A stretch of DNA of 64,000 nt, from NCBI RefSeq assembly GCF_020382885.2, contig NC_058496.1, positions 16,224,501-16,288,500 on the forward strand. Reading direction: 5' to 3'. This stretch comes from Scatophagus argus (taxonomy: Eukaryota; Chordata; Actinopteri; Scatophagidae). Both the position numbers and the translations under genes were made by a program. Shown in pieces: positions 12,001 through 24,096 of the stretch (position 1 is its first letter; every line of letters starts with the position of its first letter). Under the pieces are notes generated by a model. That model was not told where the DNA came from. It did not search any database and saw only the letters and a list, made by a program, of their open reading frames with translations.

Positions 12001-15000
12001 AAACACACTAAGAAAATGTTAAGTAAGGTAATAAATCAAGAGAGAATTAGGGTTGTTTTCTCATAAGATTTATAAAATTGAATCTGTTGCTGAAACCAGT
12101 GGAATCACCCCCTTCTGGTCATTGGAAAGAATGCAGGTTAAAGCACGTTGCATTGGCTTCACTTTTCAGACACAGAAGTTTTGTCCAATTATTATACTGT
12201 CGCTGGTTCTGAGGTTATTGGGATGGATGTGAGAAAAATCGGTTTACGTGTGTTTATGTGTTCTCCAGGGTGAGAGAGGTCTTCCGGGCCAAACTGGTGC
12301 ATCAGGAAAAAGAGGCTCTGTTGGTGTGATGGGACTCCTAGGAAAACAAGGAGATCTGGGTCCTAAAGGGCAGCCAGTGAGTACCGATTTGTCAAATAAC
12401 TTTAATTTGTATTCTTTTGCTTGACAAATTAATTGCTTGTTCAGTGATGATACATATATCTCTCACTATTTATCAGGGGGATACTGGTGAACAAGGATTT
12501 CCAGGGGTGTTGGGTCTGTTTGGACCAAAGGTAAGCACTCCCAACAAGATCCATTTAAAACCAAAATGATGACCTCAGGTCAATCACACGTGTTAACCTT
12601 TAGCTTTCTGGGTCTGAAGAGAGTTCTTTTCTCTTAGACCACACTTATGATGAGGGTCTGAGACAGTAAAATAACCCTAAAAGTAATGTTATAAAAGTAA
12701 GGTTTAACTCACCTTTTAGTTGTAGTGCATGCTTTATTTTTATTTGTTTATATTGTCTTGAATAAAAATTGGTATGAAAGCTGTTAGGTATTGCTGCAAC
12801 ATGCCACAGGATGACATCTGTTACAAGATAACGCTACTTTACTTACAGCACTGTATTATAGATTATTTCCATCTGAAGAAACTGAACTTTACCTGAGTCT
12901 TGAGCTCACTCTTCAATTTGAAAGCTTGAGAGTGATGTTGGTTATTTTCCTACAATGGAAACTGAACAGGAGTGTGAAACAGATGAGCTTTATGTTAGTG
13001 TTCAGTCTTATTTACAAAACTTGTTCTAATGAAATGAAGAAGTTCCCACTGTTCTCTCTGTCCTCTGGTGAGTGGGTGCACTTCATCAATTTGTCAAACG
13101 ACCAGGTCCCACTGGTTGCCTACCATAACCTGAAAATGAGTTTTGGTTGTTTGATAAACTGATCAAGTGCAGTCCTTCGCCAGAGCTTACGGGAAGGCCC
13201 AAAGCAAACTGACCAGTGTGCATGCAGAGACTATGTATCATCTGCTGGTAAACATGCATGCAACACAGCTGCTGTAACAGATAATGTCAGCTGGATACTA
13301 GAGGTGGATGTTCAGTTACCTGAGGCTTCTTTTGAGTCCATGTATTCCTGCTATCAGTGGCACCTTGTACCGGTTCTGGTTTAAAATTAGAAAGTTACTG
13401 TCAGGAGGCTGGTCTGTTATAACACACATAAACACACACACAGATAAATTAGCAATATCCAGATCTACGTGTACTTACATCTCACTGGCATATAAATAAA
13501 TCTGTTTGTTGCTTGAGTTTGAGAGTTTTACCATCCTCAGCCATGCCAGGAAGCCTGATTATCTCGTATCATGCAGATTAAGTATATATTTTCCACAAAC
13601 ACCTCTTAACCCAGTGCTTCTCAAATAGTGGGGCGCGCCCCCCTGGGGGGGCGCGGTGCGATGCCAGGGGGGGCGCGTGTGACCCTGGGGAACATGCTTT
13701 TTTTGCCGTACTAGAATAAAGTGTAATTGCACATCCACTACAGTAGTTGGCAGTGGCGCTCTCATTGTCAGAGTGTGCGCAGGGAGTATTAGCTCTATGG
13801 TGTAGCGGATTTTTTGCACCGAGCAGGCGATATGAAGTGTAGTAAACGAACCCTTAAGAGACAACATGAAGAAATTTTTAACAGGGATGAGAAGAAAGGC
13901 GGAGAGAGACGAAGATAATGAGACAAAAGTAACTCACCCGAAAGCTAAGACGAGGAAATATGACGAAGCATATGTAGCGCTTGGCTTCACTGTGACTACA
14001 GTGGGAGACGACAGACCGGTGTGTTTACTGTCTAAAAATGTTGGCAGCGGACAGCATGAAGCCAAATAAATGAAGGCGCCACTTGAAGACATTACATCCC
14101 AATCATGCTGATAAGCCGCTGGAGTTTTTTCAGCCAAAACGTGCCGAATATTGCCAACAATCATCCCGCTTTGTGAATGCTACTTCAGTAAACCAGCGAG
14201 CACTGTTAGCATCATTACATATTATTAAATATTATTACATATTATTATTACTATTATTTATAGTCGCGGCGGAGAGTGGGGCGGGGGGGGCGCAAATTGT
14301 TTTCTACTTGCTGGGGGGGGGCGCAACAGAAAAGAATTGAGAAGCACTGTCTTAACCTGTTTTCTCCCCACTTGTCCAAGCCAGTGTCAGAGTTATGTAA
14401 CCTGAAATGGAGGAGTCCAAATTGATTTTGTGGAGGGGTGGCTGAGGACTGAACTAAGTATGGTAGAAGAAGGAGGATGGGGATTGTTTTCTTAACAAAT
14501 GATGAAAATCAGAAGTGTTAATTGTATATCTGTACATGAATAATATTCCGCCGGTATCTACTGTGATTATTTTTTGTATTTTATCATGCAGCCCTACTTG
14601 AAACTACTGTCCTAAAATGCAGTTCACAGAGGAAATGGAGCCTCTACTTTGTCAGCTATAGTCAGTGACAGTAAACTGCAAATTATTATTTGGCAAAATT
14701 GTATTTTGACTGATGTTCATCAAAGTATTGCTTTGTTTTCTTTTAGTTCAGAATATAAAAGGACTTTGAGATTATGTATGCTAACTGTAAATACAGTTAC
14801 AATGAGTGTGAGCATATAGTACAGTATAGACTGTTATTAATATGTAGTCTGGAAATGGAAGGGAGTTTTCTTAGACCCGCCACCTAGTGGCCGTTAGAGC
14901 AAGTGCAGTTTAAGAAATTTTAACTGTTATAGCATTTAACATGGAAGTAGGTACTTGCCAGCAGAGAATCTTGTCAGTATCACAAATTCAACTTGTTACC

Positions 15001-18000
15001 AGTAGAAATCAATGGAAATCATTGGTTTAATTTTCAACCGTCAATGCCTTATCCAGCGTTACTCGTGTCTTTTCAGGGATCCCCAGGAGACATTGGCCCA
15101 GCAGGGATACAGGGACCAAAAGGACCACGCGGCATGATGGTAAGATAAAGATTAAAAGAGCAGTTCACCCGAACATGGAAGTTCAGTCATTACCTACTCA
15201 CCCCCAGGCCAGTTTGAATTAAGTTTCTTAGACCACAAAACAAAAACAACAACAACAACAAATGTGTCCATGCAGCTTGTCCTACATAACCCAAGTCTCT
15301 GGAAGCCCTTAATTATGCCCTTTTTAAGCCGAAATCTTCACTGTAGTTGCTAAGCTAAAGCTTGAGCAGCTGTACATGTACTGGAGGACAAGATTAACAA
15401 GAACTCCAGATATATGGACATCTGCAAGAATGAGAAGATAATGACTGAAGGTGGGATAGCTCCATTAGGCGACAGAACATGAAGTTTTCTGGAAGACGTT
15501 TCACCTCTCATCCAAGAAGCTTCTTCTGTTCTAACTAATGAACTGAACAGTTCTCCAGTTGCCTAATGGAACTGTTCTATTTTGATCATGACCTGGATGG
15601 CTGAGAATCTCCTTAGATGTAATGACTGAATGAATGAATTTTCTTTTTTGGGTGAACTGTTGGTTTAATGGTGGTTTTGTAACTCATTGCAGTATTTCCG
15701 TCAAAGCTGGTGCTTTGATCTCTTACAAACTGTACCCTTTTCATGAAGTGTGAGCAGCGTTCCATCAGGTACTCCGTGGTTTATGTCCTTAGTCACTGCC
15801 ATGTCTCCACTTTTCAGGGTATGGAGGGAGCTGTTGGCCCCTTTGGCATCATTGGCCCCAGCGGTCATCCTGTATGTACCTCGTATCTCATCCTATCTGC
15901 CAAGCTTTATGTGACTTCTCTCTGCTTTTTGGCAGTGATGGAGTGATTCTCTGTATCCTTTCTCTCCATCAGGGACCCCAGGGTGACAAAGGAAGTCAGG
16001 GGGAGACGGTGCGTGGCGCTGTTTTGATGAATCCTTTTCTGTCTGTACTGTGAGCTCAGAATAGGATACTTAGTATGGAGACAGCACACCACTCAGCCTC
16101 CTTTGCCCTGAGCACTTTTCATTTCCTGTTGTGCTACAGTGTTTGTTGTTACACTCACAGTGACACTTAGCTGCTGTGGAAGTCCTGTCAGGGTGATAAA
16201 TGTTGGCTGCATGCTCATCTCAAGCTTTTTAAGAGGTTTGTTGAGCGCTCACACACAGGCACAATTCACTCCAGAAACACCAACATTCATATATGGGCTT
16301 GCTGTGTGGAAATAGGATGTGTTGTGTAGAAATAAGATTTCTGAGTGGAGGCTTGCAAAGAAGCAAGAGGGCAATTCAGTATACAGTAGATAAAGACACT
16401 CAAGAATTGGTTAAAGATGGTGTAACACTGCACAACACAATATCTGGCCTGCTTTCAAACCTTCTCTTATTGTGGAATTGTCCACTTATGAATATTGATT
16501 TCTTTTTCTTTCATCTCCAATAGGGGTTGCAGGGACCAAGGGTGAGTAATTACTCACCTCTGTAGCTTATTCATTATCCTTTGCATGGGCCTGTGGCCTG
16601 GTCAGTACTACAAGTGAATGAACTATTTTATCATGATCTATAAAGGCCAAGTTCTAAATTATTTGAAGGCTAATGTGGCAATTAAATATTTTAGGGTTCT
16701 CCTGGCCGCCATGGACCACCTGGACCACCAGTAAGTCCATTTTGTGTATCTTATATAATGATAAAGGACATTTTATGTAATTCAGTGTAGATTTGAGTAT
16801 CTAAACAAGTGAAAAAAACACCAATGAGAGCTCTGCTTAGTTGAAAGATGTTAACATATTTTCCAGTAATGTCAATATGATAAAATTTTCTTTTATTGGG
16901 TTTCAGGGTCTTCCGACTTCTGCCCTCTCACTTGTAAGTATGTTTCTCTTCATTGTCAGTTCATGGTTTTAGGATTGATGACAGGTTGTAGTAGGCTGTA
17001 AAAAGTAAAAATGACCATGATCATGGATACCTTATTGTCTTGCTGTCTTCTTTGGTAGACAAATGAGGCTCTTGATGCCGCCTTTCAAGTCATCATCGAC
17101 TCCCGTGCTGGACTGAGGCCAGAGGTTAGTTTTGAGGAAAGCTATGCTCATTGCAAGGAATCAGTGTTGATTGTTGGGGTTCGAATGGTTCTTAGTTATT
17201 TAAATGAAAAGCATGTCAATATTTATCTCCCATTATCAGAGCATGGACCAGCCCATTTTAGACCAGGGCACAGAGATCTTAAAGACCTTACAGCATCTCA
17301 GCACTCTGATCCAGAGTCTGAAGAACCCGCTGGGAACTCATCACAACCCTGCACGAATCTGCCGAGACCTCTACAACTGTGAACAGAAGATGCTTGATGG
17401 TGAGGAGACGTGCTCACTGATTTCTATGCACATACCAATTCTGCTTTTGGTGAGTCAGGAGCTGTTTCCTCATCTGCTGCTACACTTTGACAGGCACTTA
17501 CTGGATCGACCCAAACCTTGGCTGTGCTGCTGACACTATCGAGGTGATGTGCAACTTCACAGCTGGAGGACAGACTTGCCTGAAACCCATCACAGTATCC
17601 AAGGTTTGGATTGCTTCTATAATTAGCCATCTGCTTCAGCTAGACAAAACAACCAGTGAAATGTAAACCCATATGACTTCGATTCAGACAAGATTAATTT
17701 AAGAGCTTGTTATGCAGACAATAGATGAATATCAAATCGGTGAGTGCTTGTGTACATGTGGAAAATGTTCTTTGTTGTCTTTCTCAAAAAGTAGAGAAGC
17801 TTTAAGTTAAAAGTTGTTCATGTGATAGATTAAGGTGCACAGCTGTTAGTTTTCTGGCTCTATACCATAAAGCATAGTTCTTTTTCCTGGAATAATTCTG
17901 GCAATGAATCTTAAGGATTCCCAATTAGCTGTGTTGGCACCATTGAAGGCATGCAAAACTCTTGGCAGCAAAAACTCAAGAATCTTAAACTCTCCTTTCA

Positions 18001-19061
18001 GTCCATTTTTTTGAGTGATACTTCAGCAGTAAGATATTGCAAGAAGAATTACAGTGCACATAATCAGTCTCGCTTAAATTGTATCTAAAGCAAGGTGTAC
18101 AGATCCAGATGTAAGTCATTTCAGTTATTAACAGAATTTGAGTCAACTACTCCACTGACTGAACTCAAGTTCTTTTAATTACAAAGACTAATACTTCTCA
18201 GCAAGTAGTTTGTGAACAAATGTTGTCATTAAAACAATCACAATTTTCTAAATTATTTGAGAAATACAAATTCTTCATGTGTCCTATTGTATCAATAAAT
18301 CAGAAATCTACTCTGTAATCTACTTTGTAGTTGGAGGTAGGTGTGGGTCGTATCCAGATGAATTTCATCCACCTTTTGAGCACTGAGGCGGTCCAGCACA
18401 TCACCATTCACTGCCTCAACACACCTGTGTGGGCAGCAGGACCCTCCATGCAACCTTCATCCAGGGCTGTGAGCTTCAAGGCCTGGACAGGGGAGAAGAT
18501 TCAGGCAGGCGACCTCCTGGAGCCGCTCATACCCAGGGACGACTGCTGGGTATGCACTGTTACTTCTCTGCAATGGATTCTTACAATCTAAGCGGACAAT
18601 AATAGCCACGTTCATGGTTTATGTTCATTACGATATTGTTAAGTGTTTTCCTGCATGGGAATAAGAGAGGAGGTCGTTAGTTGTGCATTAACAGGCAGAT
18701 TTTTAAACTCTACCAGGTTAGTGGTTTTGTCTGCTTCCAGTCTTTATACTAAGATTATTATTAGTTTCAAACTTAGCCCCAAACTTAGATAGTTTTGGCT
18801 TCATTTGCACAGGTTTTGAGACTTCTGGTTTTAATATTTCTGCCCTGACCCGTTAATGTTATTTTGTCTTCCACATCCTCACATCATGTGTCATAATTCG
18901 ATCTCTACCTTCAGATCAAAGATGGCCGCTGGCATCAGACCCACTTCATATTCCAGACCCAAGACCCAAACTTACTCCCCATAGTGGATATCTACAACCT
19001 ACCGACCCCAGAACCTGGCGCACGCTACCACCTTGATGTTGGACCCGTGTGCTTCTTATAG
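75..19061 (+). CDS. col27a1: Fibrillar collagen alpha-1(XXVII) chain, 3' part (32 exons, 5' end outside window)
   Basis: This gene encodes a secreted fibrillar procollagen of the cartilage matrix. The exons are 75-119, 874-918, 1113-1166, 1730-1783, 1871-1924, 4419-4472, 4667-4720, 7036-7143, 7260-7313, 7569-7676, 7752-7805, 8787-8840, 9887-9943, 10033-10086, 10192-10245, 10358-10411, 10555-10608, 10713-10820, 10901-11008, 12269-12376, 12477-12530, 15077-15139, 15818-15871, 15973-16008, 16524-16541, 16695-16730, 16907-16933, 17059-17124, 17240-17399, 17494-17603, 18331-18549 and 18915-19061. Each helix exon starts with an intact Gly codon and is a multiple of 3, mostly 54 or 108 bases, as in fibrillar collagens. 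The exons total 2325 bases, or 774 residues plus TAG. About 535 residues are Gly-X-Y, with one break in exon 9887-9943. The short ending [15 protein letters not shown] leads into the C-propeptide. The C-terminus (DGRWHQT, then VGPVCFL) resembles COL27A1 as I remember it more than COL24A1, which is the main alternative. Confidence 0.88.
2112..3515 (-). mobile_element. Degenerate Tc1/mariner transposon, 3'-end truncated
   Basis: Minus-strand translations of 3131-2631 and 2607-2284 match Tc1-family transposase. The first contains a helix-turn-helix-like N-terminal part with an RRRQGN stretch. The second contains DNDPKHT and the NIIESVWD block, which carry the second Asp and the Glu of the DDE triad. 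The first Asp (WIDESKF) is in another frame near 2690-2715, so at least one frameshift breaks the gene. The 5' terminal repeat is present at about 3481-3515 (plus strand ...cctaaaacctttgcacagtactg, then TA). The opposite terminus cannot be found and the sequence runs into a TTA/TTG simple repeat near 2084-2115. It lies in the intron between exons 1871-1924 and 4419-4472 and is not autonomous. Confidence 0.85.
4667..4726 (+). other. col27a1: Helix exon followed by a non-canonical GC splice donor
   Basis: The 54-base exon 4667-4720 ([18 protein letters not shown]) ends in AAG and is followed by gcaagt rather than gtaagt. No in-frame GT donor would preserve the Gly-X-Y register here. The flanking AAG|GCAAGT is the strong consensus typical of U2-type GC-AG introns, so this is probably a real donor rather than a sequence error. 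The matching acceptor is at 7035, after a 2.3-kb intron that contains the first solo LTR. Confidence 0.8.
5833..6343 (-). mobile_element. Solo LTR (copy 1) of an LTR retrotransposon
   Basis: This 511-base element begins TGTCAC and ends GTGACA (TG...CA termini). It is flanked by a perfect 5-bp duplication, attca, at 5828-5832 and 6344-6348. It is nearly co-linear with the element at 45009-45518. Read on the minus strand it has a TATTTA box-like site at about 6106-6101 and an ATTAAA near its 3' side, which suggests U3-R-U5 order on the minus strand. No internal gag or pol sequence is attached, so it is most simply a solo LTR left by LTR-LTR recombination. It sits in a col27a1 intron, antisense to the gene. 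The superfamily is not determined, though Gypsy-type is plausible. Confidence 0.8.
6447..6560 (+). mobile_element. Short LINE reverse-transcriptase relic (L2/CR1-like)
   Basis: Plus-strand sequence near 6461-6485 translates to GVPQGSIL, the conserved reverse-transcriptase motif of CR1/L2-type LINEs. About 50 bases on, 6526-6552 reads as FPLGQIIS, which resembles the next block of fish L2 elements. A poly-T run (about 6494-6514) and stops interrupt the two. It is an old non-functional fragment about 100 bases downstream of the solo LTR. The assignment rests on two short motifs only. Confidence 0.45.
8860..9640. promoter_or_regulatory. Candidate conserved non-coding/enhancer-like block in a col27a1 intron
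   Basis: This part of the 1-kb intron between exons 8787-8840 and 9887-9943 lacks simple repeats and transposon signatures. It is unusually rich in homeodomain-type cores (several TAATTA, ATTAA and CTAATT sites) and contains an octamer-like ATTTGCAT near 9260. No open reading frame of note is present. This texture is what developmental enhancers often look like, but no conservation data are available here and the call is an inference. Confidence 0.3.
9887..9943 (+). other. col27a1: 57-bp helix exon carrying a Gly-X-Y interruption
   Basis: This exon is 57 bases, not 54, and reads [19 protein letters not shown]. One glycine is replaced by Ser and one extra residue is inserted, so the triple-helix register slips once. 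Splice sites are normal (ttcag before, gtgagt after) and the frame is kept. It is the only imperfection in the roughly 535 helical residues present here. Small imperfections in the main helix are a recognised property of the type XXIV/XXVII subfamily, which supports the gene assignment. I cannot say from memory whether the exact position is shared with mammals. Confidence 0.85.
13612..14349 (+). mobile_element. Internally deleted hAT transposon with BED-finger transposase remnant
   Basis: The element is 738 bases long. Its terminal inverted repeats begin CAGTGCTTCTCAA and end with the complement TTGAGAAGCACTG, and G-rich subterminal stretches lie at both ends. A perfect 8-bp target duplication, tcttaacc, lies at 13604-13611 and 14350-14357, which is diagnostic of hAT elements. 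Inside, 13866-14069 encodes a start resembling the N-terminus of ZBED-type hAT transposases ([29 protein letters not shown]). A second segment from 14083 carries [13 protein letters not shown] and [16 protein letters not shown] in another frame. The catalytic domain is absent, so this is a non-autonomous deletion derivative with a frameshift. Confidence 0.88.
15156..15664. mobile_element. TTAA-flanked non-autonomous DNA transposon (MITE-like), itself interrupted
   Basis: The ends are imperfect inverted repeats sharing CAGTTCACCC. The left end reads aagagcagttcacccgaac, and the right end reads gggtgaactgttggt on the plus strand. TTAA lies immediately outside both ends (15152-15155 and 15665-15668), as expected for a piggyBac-like target duplication. 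The element starts just 12 bases past the donor of exon 15077-15139. No transposase is encoded. I recognise similar sequence as a common dispersed repeat in teleosts, but the family name is uncertain. A 170-base insert splits the right half. Confidence 0.6.
15450..15619. mobile_element. Nested retroposon-like insertion inside the TTAA element
   Basis: A 170-base block is bracketed by a perfect 11-bp direct repeat, taatgactgaa, at 15439-15449 and 15620-15630. This is the signature of a target-site duplication of variable length, as made by LINE-type integration. The block contains gacgtttcacctctcatcc, followed by aagaagcttcttc, a motif I recognise from dispersed fish repeats, but no coding sequence. 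Its insertion clearly post-dates the host element. The family is not identified. Confidence 0.55.
16524..16541 (+). other. col27a1: 18-bp micro-exon of col27a1
   Basis: A six-codon exon (GLQ-GPR) is bounded by a pyrimidine-rich tract ending in aatag and by the donor gtgagt. It keeps the Gly-X-Y register between the 36-base exons 15973-16008 and 16695-16730. The run of small exons (36, 18, 36, 27) just before the C-propeptide fits breakdown of the 54-base unit at the helix end. Confidence 0.8.
17059..19061 (+). other. col27a1: Fibrillar collagen C-propeptide (COLFI domain) exons of col27a1
   Basis: Five exons (17059-17124, 17240-17399, 17494-17603, 18331-18549, 18915-19061) encode about 233 residues that direct chain selection and trimer assembly before being cleaved off. 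The domain opens with [10 protein letters not shown]. It contains a Cys pair in ICRDLYNC and the family's calcium-binding signature YWIDPNLGC followed by an Asp three residues on and VMC. A further pattern is GGQTC, ITIHC, DDC and the final VC-FL, giving eight cysteines as expected for a full set of propeptide disulfides. A potential N-glycosylation site, NFT, follows the calcium motif. Exon 17240-17399 ends in phase 1 and joins the next exon to form a Gly codon. The reading frame is intact to the TAG at 19059-19061, so this end of the gene looks functional. Confidence 0.92.
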
Positions 19062-19495
19062 GGCCTTGTGGAGGGGCTGAGAAACGCCTCAAAGGAGTGA
19101 CTGCATGGAGGTGATTGGGGACAGGGTAGAACAACAGACCCCTTTACACACACACCTCTTCACCCTCCATTTTTCTCCAAAATATGCTTGGACTGCAGAA
19201 AGGAGGGGGCGCCAGAAGAGAAAGCCCGTTGAAAATGCAGAGATATGACTTATAGCACTACTCAGCCTATGGAAAACAATAATAAGCTTCTTTTTCAGAG
19301 ACTTGTGTGTATGGCACAAGACCGGAAGGCCCCCTTGGCTCATTCTGTCATCTCTCGGACCATGTTGTATATTTTCTTTACGGTTTGGTAACTGATATTT
19401 GCAAAAACCTGAAACGTTCTTCAAAAAGACCTGTACAGACTTAAATCTTAATTTCTATTTTAAAATTTAAGCATTATTTATACATGTATATGTAC

Positions 19496-19537
<42 letters not shown>

Positions 19538-20600
19538 AATATATATATAAAGTGCAATAGTTATTGCTCCGCAGCCTTGAGGCAAAATCATATCACTCAT
19601 TCAGGTATACGGTGTGCCTCAGACACACAGACGTACTGTCTCCAGGTAGGTCTTTTTGAGCCTCCAATAACTGTCGAGTGCTGAGACCCTGCTTTTATAC
19701 AGATGTCTTCACGCAAACCAACTGCTGTGCCGTGCTTTCCATGTTAGAATGGATCAGCGCTTTCCACAGTGTGAACCAAGAAAAATGTGTCAAAATGCTA
19801 CCTCGTACCACACCTCTCATCTCACAGCAACCGAGACATTACCCGATATAATCTGAGATGACACAGAGGTGTCACTTGGTGCTGCAACAGTTGACATGCC
19901 TACGATAAACTCTTGTCAGCTCTCAGCTAAGCAATGTCTTTGTGAAAAAAAGGGAGGACTGTAAAATAGACACACAGGCCAAATTCATTAAATTATATTT
20001 TTAAGGTAGTATTTTAACATTTTCTCTCTTTGTACTATCTGACACTGAGTCTGACACTACAAGTAAGCTTGTTTTCATTGTTCTCTAAATGTAAATGTCT
20101 ATAGTCATACAACCTTTATTATCTACAGTGGGTTCTATTTAAATTTTATTTAAATCCTGTTAAGCTTCCCAGGTCACAACCAGACAATAACATCATGCTT
20201 AATCACATCTTTTGTCATTTGGAGCTTTAAGGTTACTACAGTCTGTATGTGTTTGTCTAACTGATCTGTTCAACTGCATTTAAGGACATTACCATTTTTA
20301 TTTTTATTTTTTTTACTGTTAATTCATTTGTCACTCAAAGGTGCAGCGATAATGGTTGGTCTTGCCAATCTATAAACTCAGAGGATTTATTATAATACAC
20401 ATCACTACATCACACATGGTACATGAGATAGTGTTTGGTCTGTACAGATGTTTTGTGCTGCGTGAATGTCTAAAACGTCTAATGACTCAACAGGTATTTC
20501 AATAAATGTCTGAAAGTTTGTTGATAAACAGCCTTCAATTTCTTTTTTTCCATCACAGAAAACTTTATAGCAAAGTGAGAAAATAAAATGCATTTAAACT
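19062..20600 (+). other. Probable col27a1 3' UTR / convergent intergenic stretch
   Basis: No coding sequence is visible between the collagen stop and the next gene's stop at 20875. Plus-strand AATAAA hexamers at 20501-20506 and 20582-20587 are candidate poly(A) signals. Minus-strand AATAAA for the facing dehydrogenase gene could be at 20391-20386 or 20302-20297. The two 3' UTRs may therefore overlap. A GT/TA microsatellite lies inside. Actual transcript ends cannot be fixed from sequence. Confidence 0.45.
19494..19551. repeat. Compound (GT)n(TA)n microsatellite
   Basis: An uninterrupted GT run passes into TA repeats in the presumed col27a1 3' UTR. Confidence 0.95.
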
Positions 20601-20874
20601 GCCTGCTTGTGGCAGAGTGTTTTAGCTTCCTTCTATTAATTTCACACCCGAAGCTGTCGAATCCTGACAACTACCACCGTTGTAACATGGAGAAAGATTG
20701 TGTCCTTGAAGTAATGCCTTGTTTAATTGTTTTTTTCCTGACTGTTTTCCCTTCTGATCAGTTTTAGTGGCGACAGAGGGATTCTTTCACCCGCAACCTT
20801 AACTGATACAAAAAACATAGGTAGACTTGGAGGTTGAAAGCATATATTAGCAGACTGCTAATGCATACATGAGC

Positions 20875-23376
<2,502 letters not shown>

Positions 23377-24096
23377 TTTGTATCTGGGTTTTGCATGCAC
23401 TTTGTACGATCTTGCATACAGTCAACCGGCCAGTGTATTTGGTCCACTAGTGATGACGCAAACTGACGTATAACGTACGGATTTGTAGTTCATATAACCT
23501 GGGCGCAGGGCGGGTCCAGACATCAAACCACAACTTCCGCATCTTGTCTTTCGAAGGGGCGACATTTCAATTTTTTTTTTTTTTACACATAGAAAATGCT
23601 TTTAAAACAGGCTAGAAACAGTTCATATTCGTTCTAAAAGGTTTATTTTGTACAAAACATTGGTAACTTATTTACATAGAAAATATCTGTTCAGCAGTGC
23701 TGTAGAAAGTCACGTGTTCTGTTTTTGGATTCAACTGAGAATGCACGAGAATAACCTCTACTTCTTAATCACAAAGACTTCGACAACACAGTTAGAGTGG
23801 AGAAAGCACAGCCCTGAAAACTTTTGCTTCAGGGTGCAAAATCTGGCACTACTCCACTTGACAGTAAATCAGCTGACAAATGAAGTTTTAATTATGGGAA
23901 TTGCTAATGGAAATGGTAGAAAAACAAATGTTTGTAAACAAATATCAGCATTTTGCAGTTTTTGGATTCATTGTTAATACCCGACTGCTCTCCCTCCAAT
24001 TTCAAACCTCTGAAAAAAAATAAAGATGCTACACACTGTTCCAATTTACTTATTTTAATGTCAAAGTTCTATCTACATATTTGAAGAGAAAGCTAT
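23377..24096. other. Intergenic: dehydrogenase promoter region and ppil3 3' UTR
   Basis: This 720-base interval between the dehydrogenase ATG and the ppil3 stop contains no supported gene. A minus-strand AATAAA at 23647-23642 would end the ppil3 transcript about 450 bases past its stop, leaving roughly 260 bases for the dehydrogenase promoter. CpG-containing sequence at about 23400-23560 fits a promoter. Confidence 0.45.

Noticed and set aside
75..19061. Host gene of mir-455 (known to lie in a COL27A1 intron)
   Set aside because: I looked for the mature miR-455 sequences in these introns and did not see them. The human copy is in an early intron, which would be upstream of this window.
75..19061. 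col24a1 as the identity of the collagen
   Set aside because: The C-terminal residues and the neighbouring lrrc8a favour col27a1, although a phylogeny would settle it.
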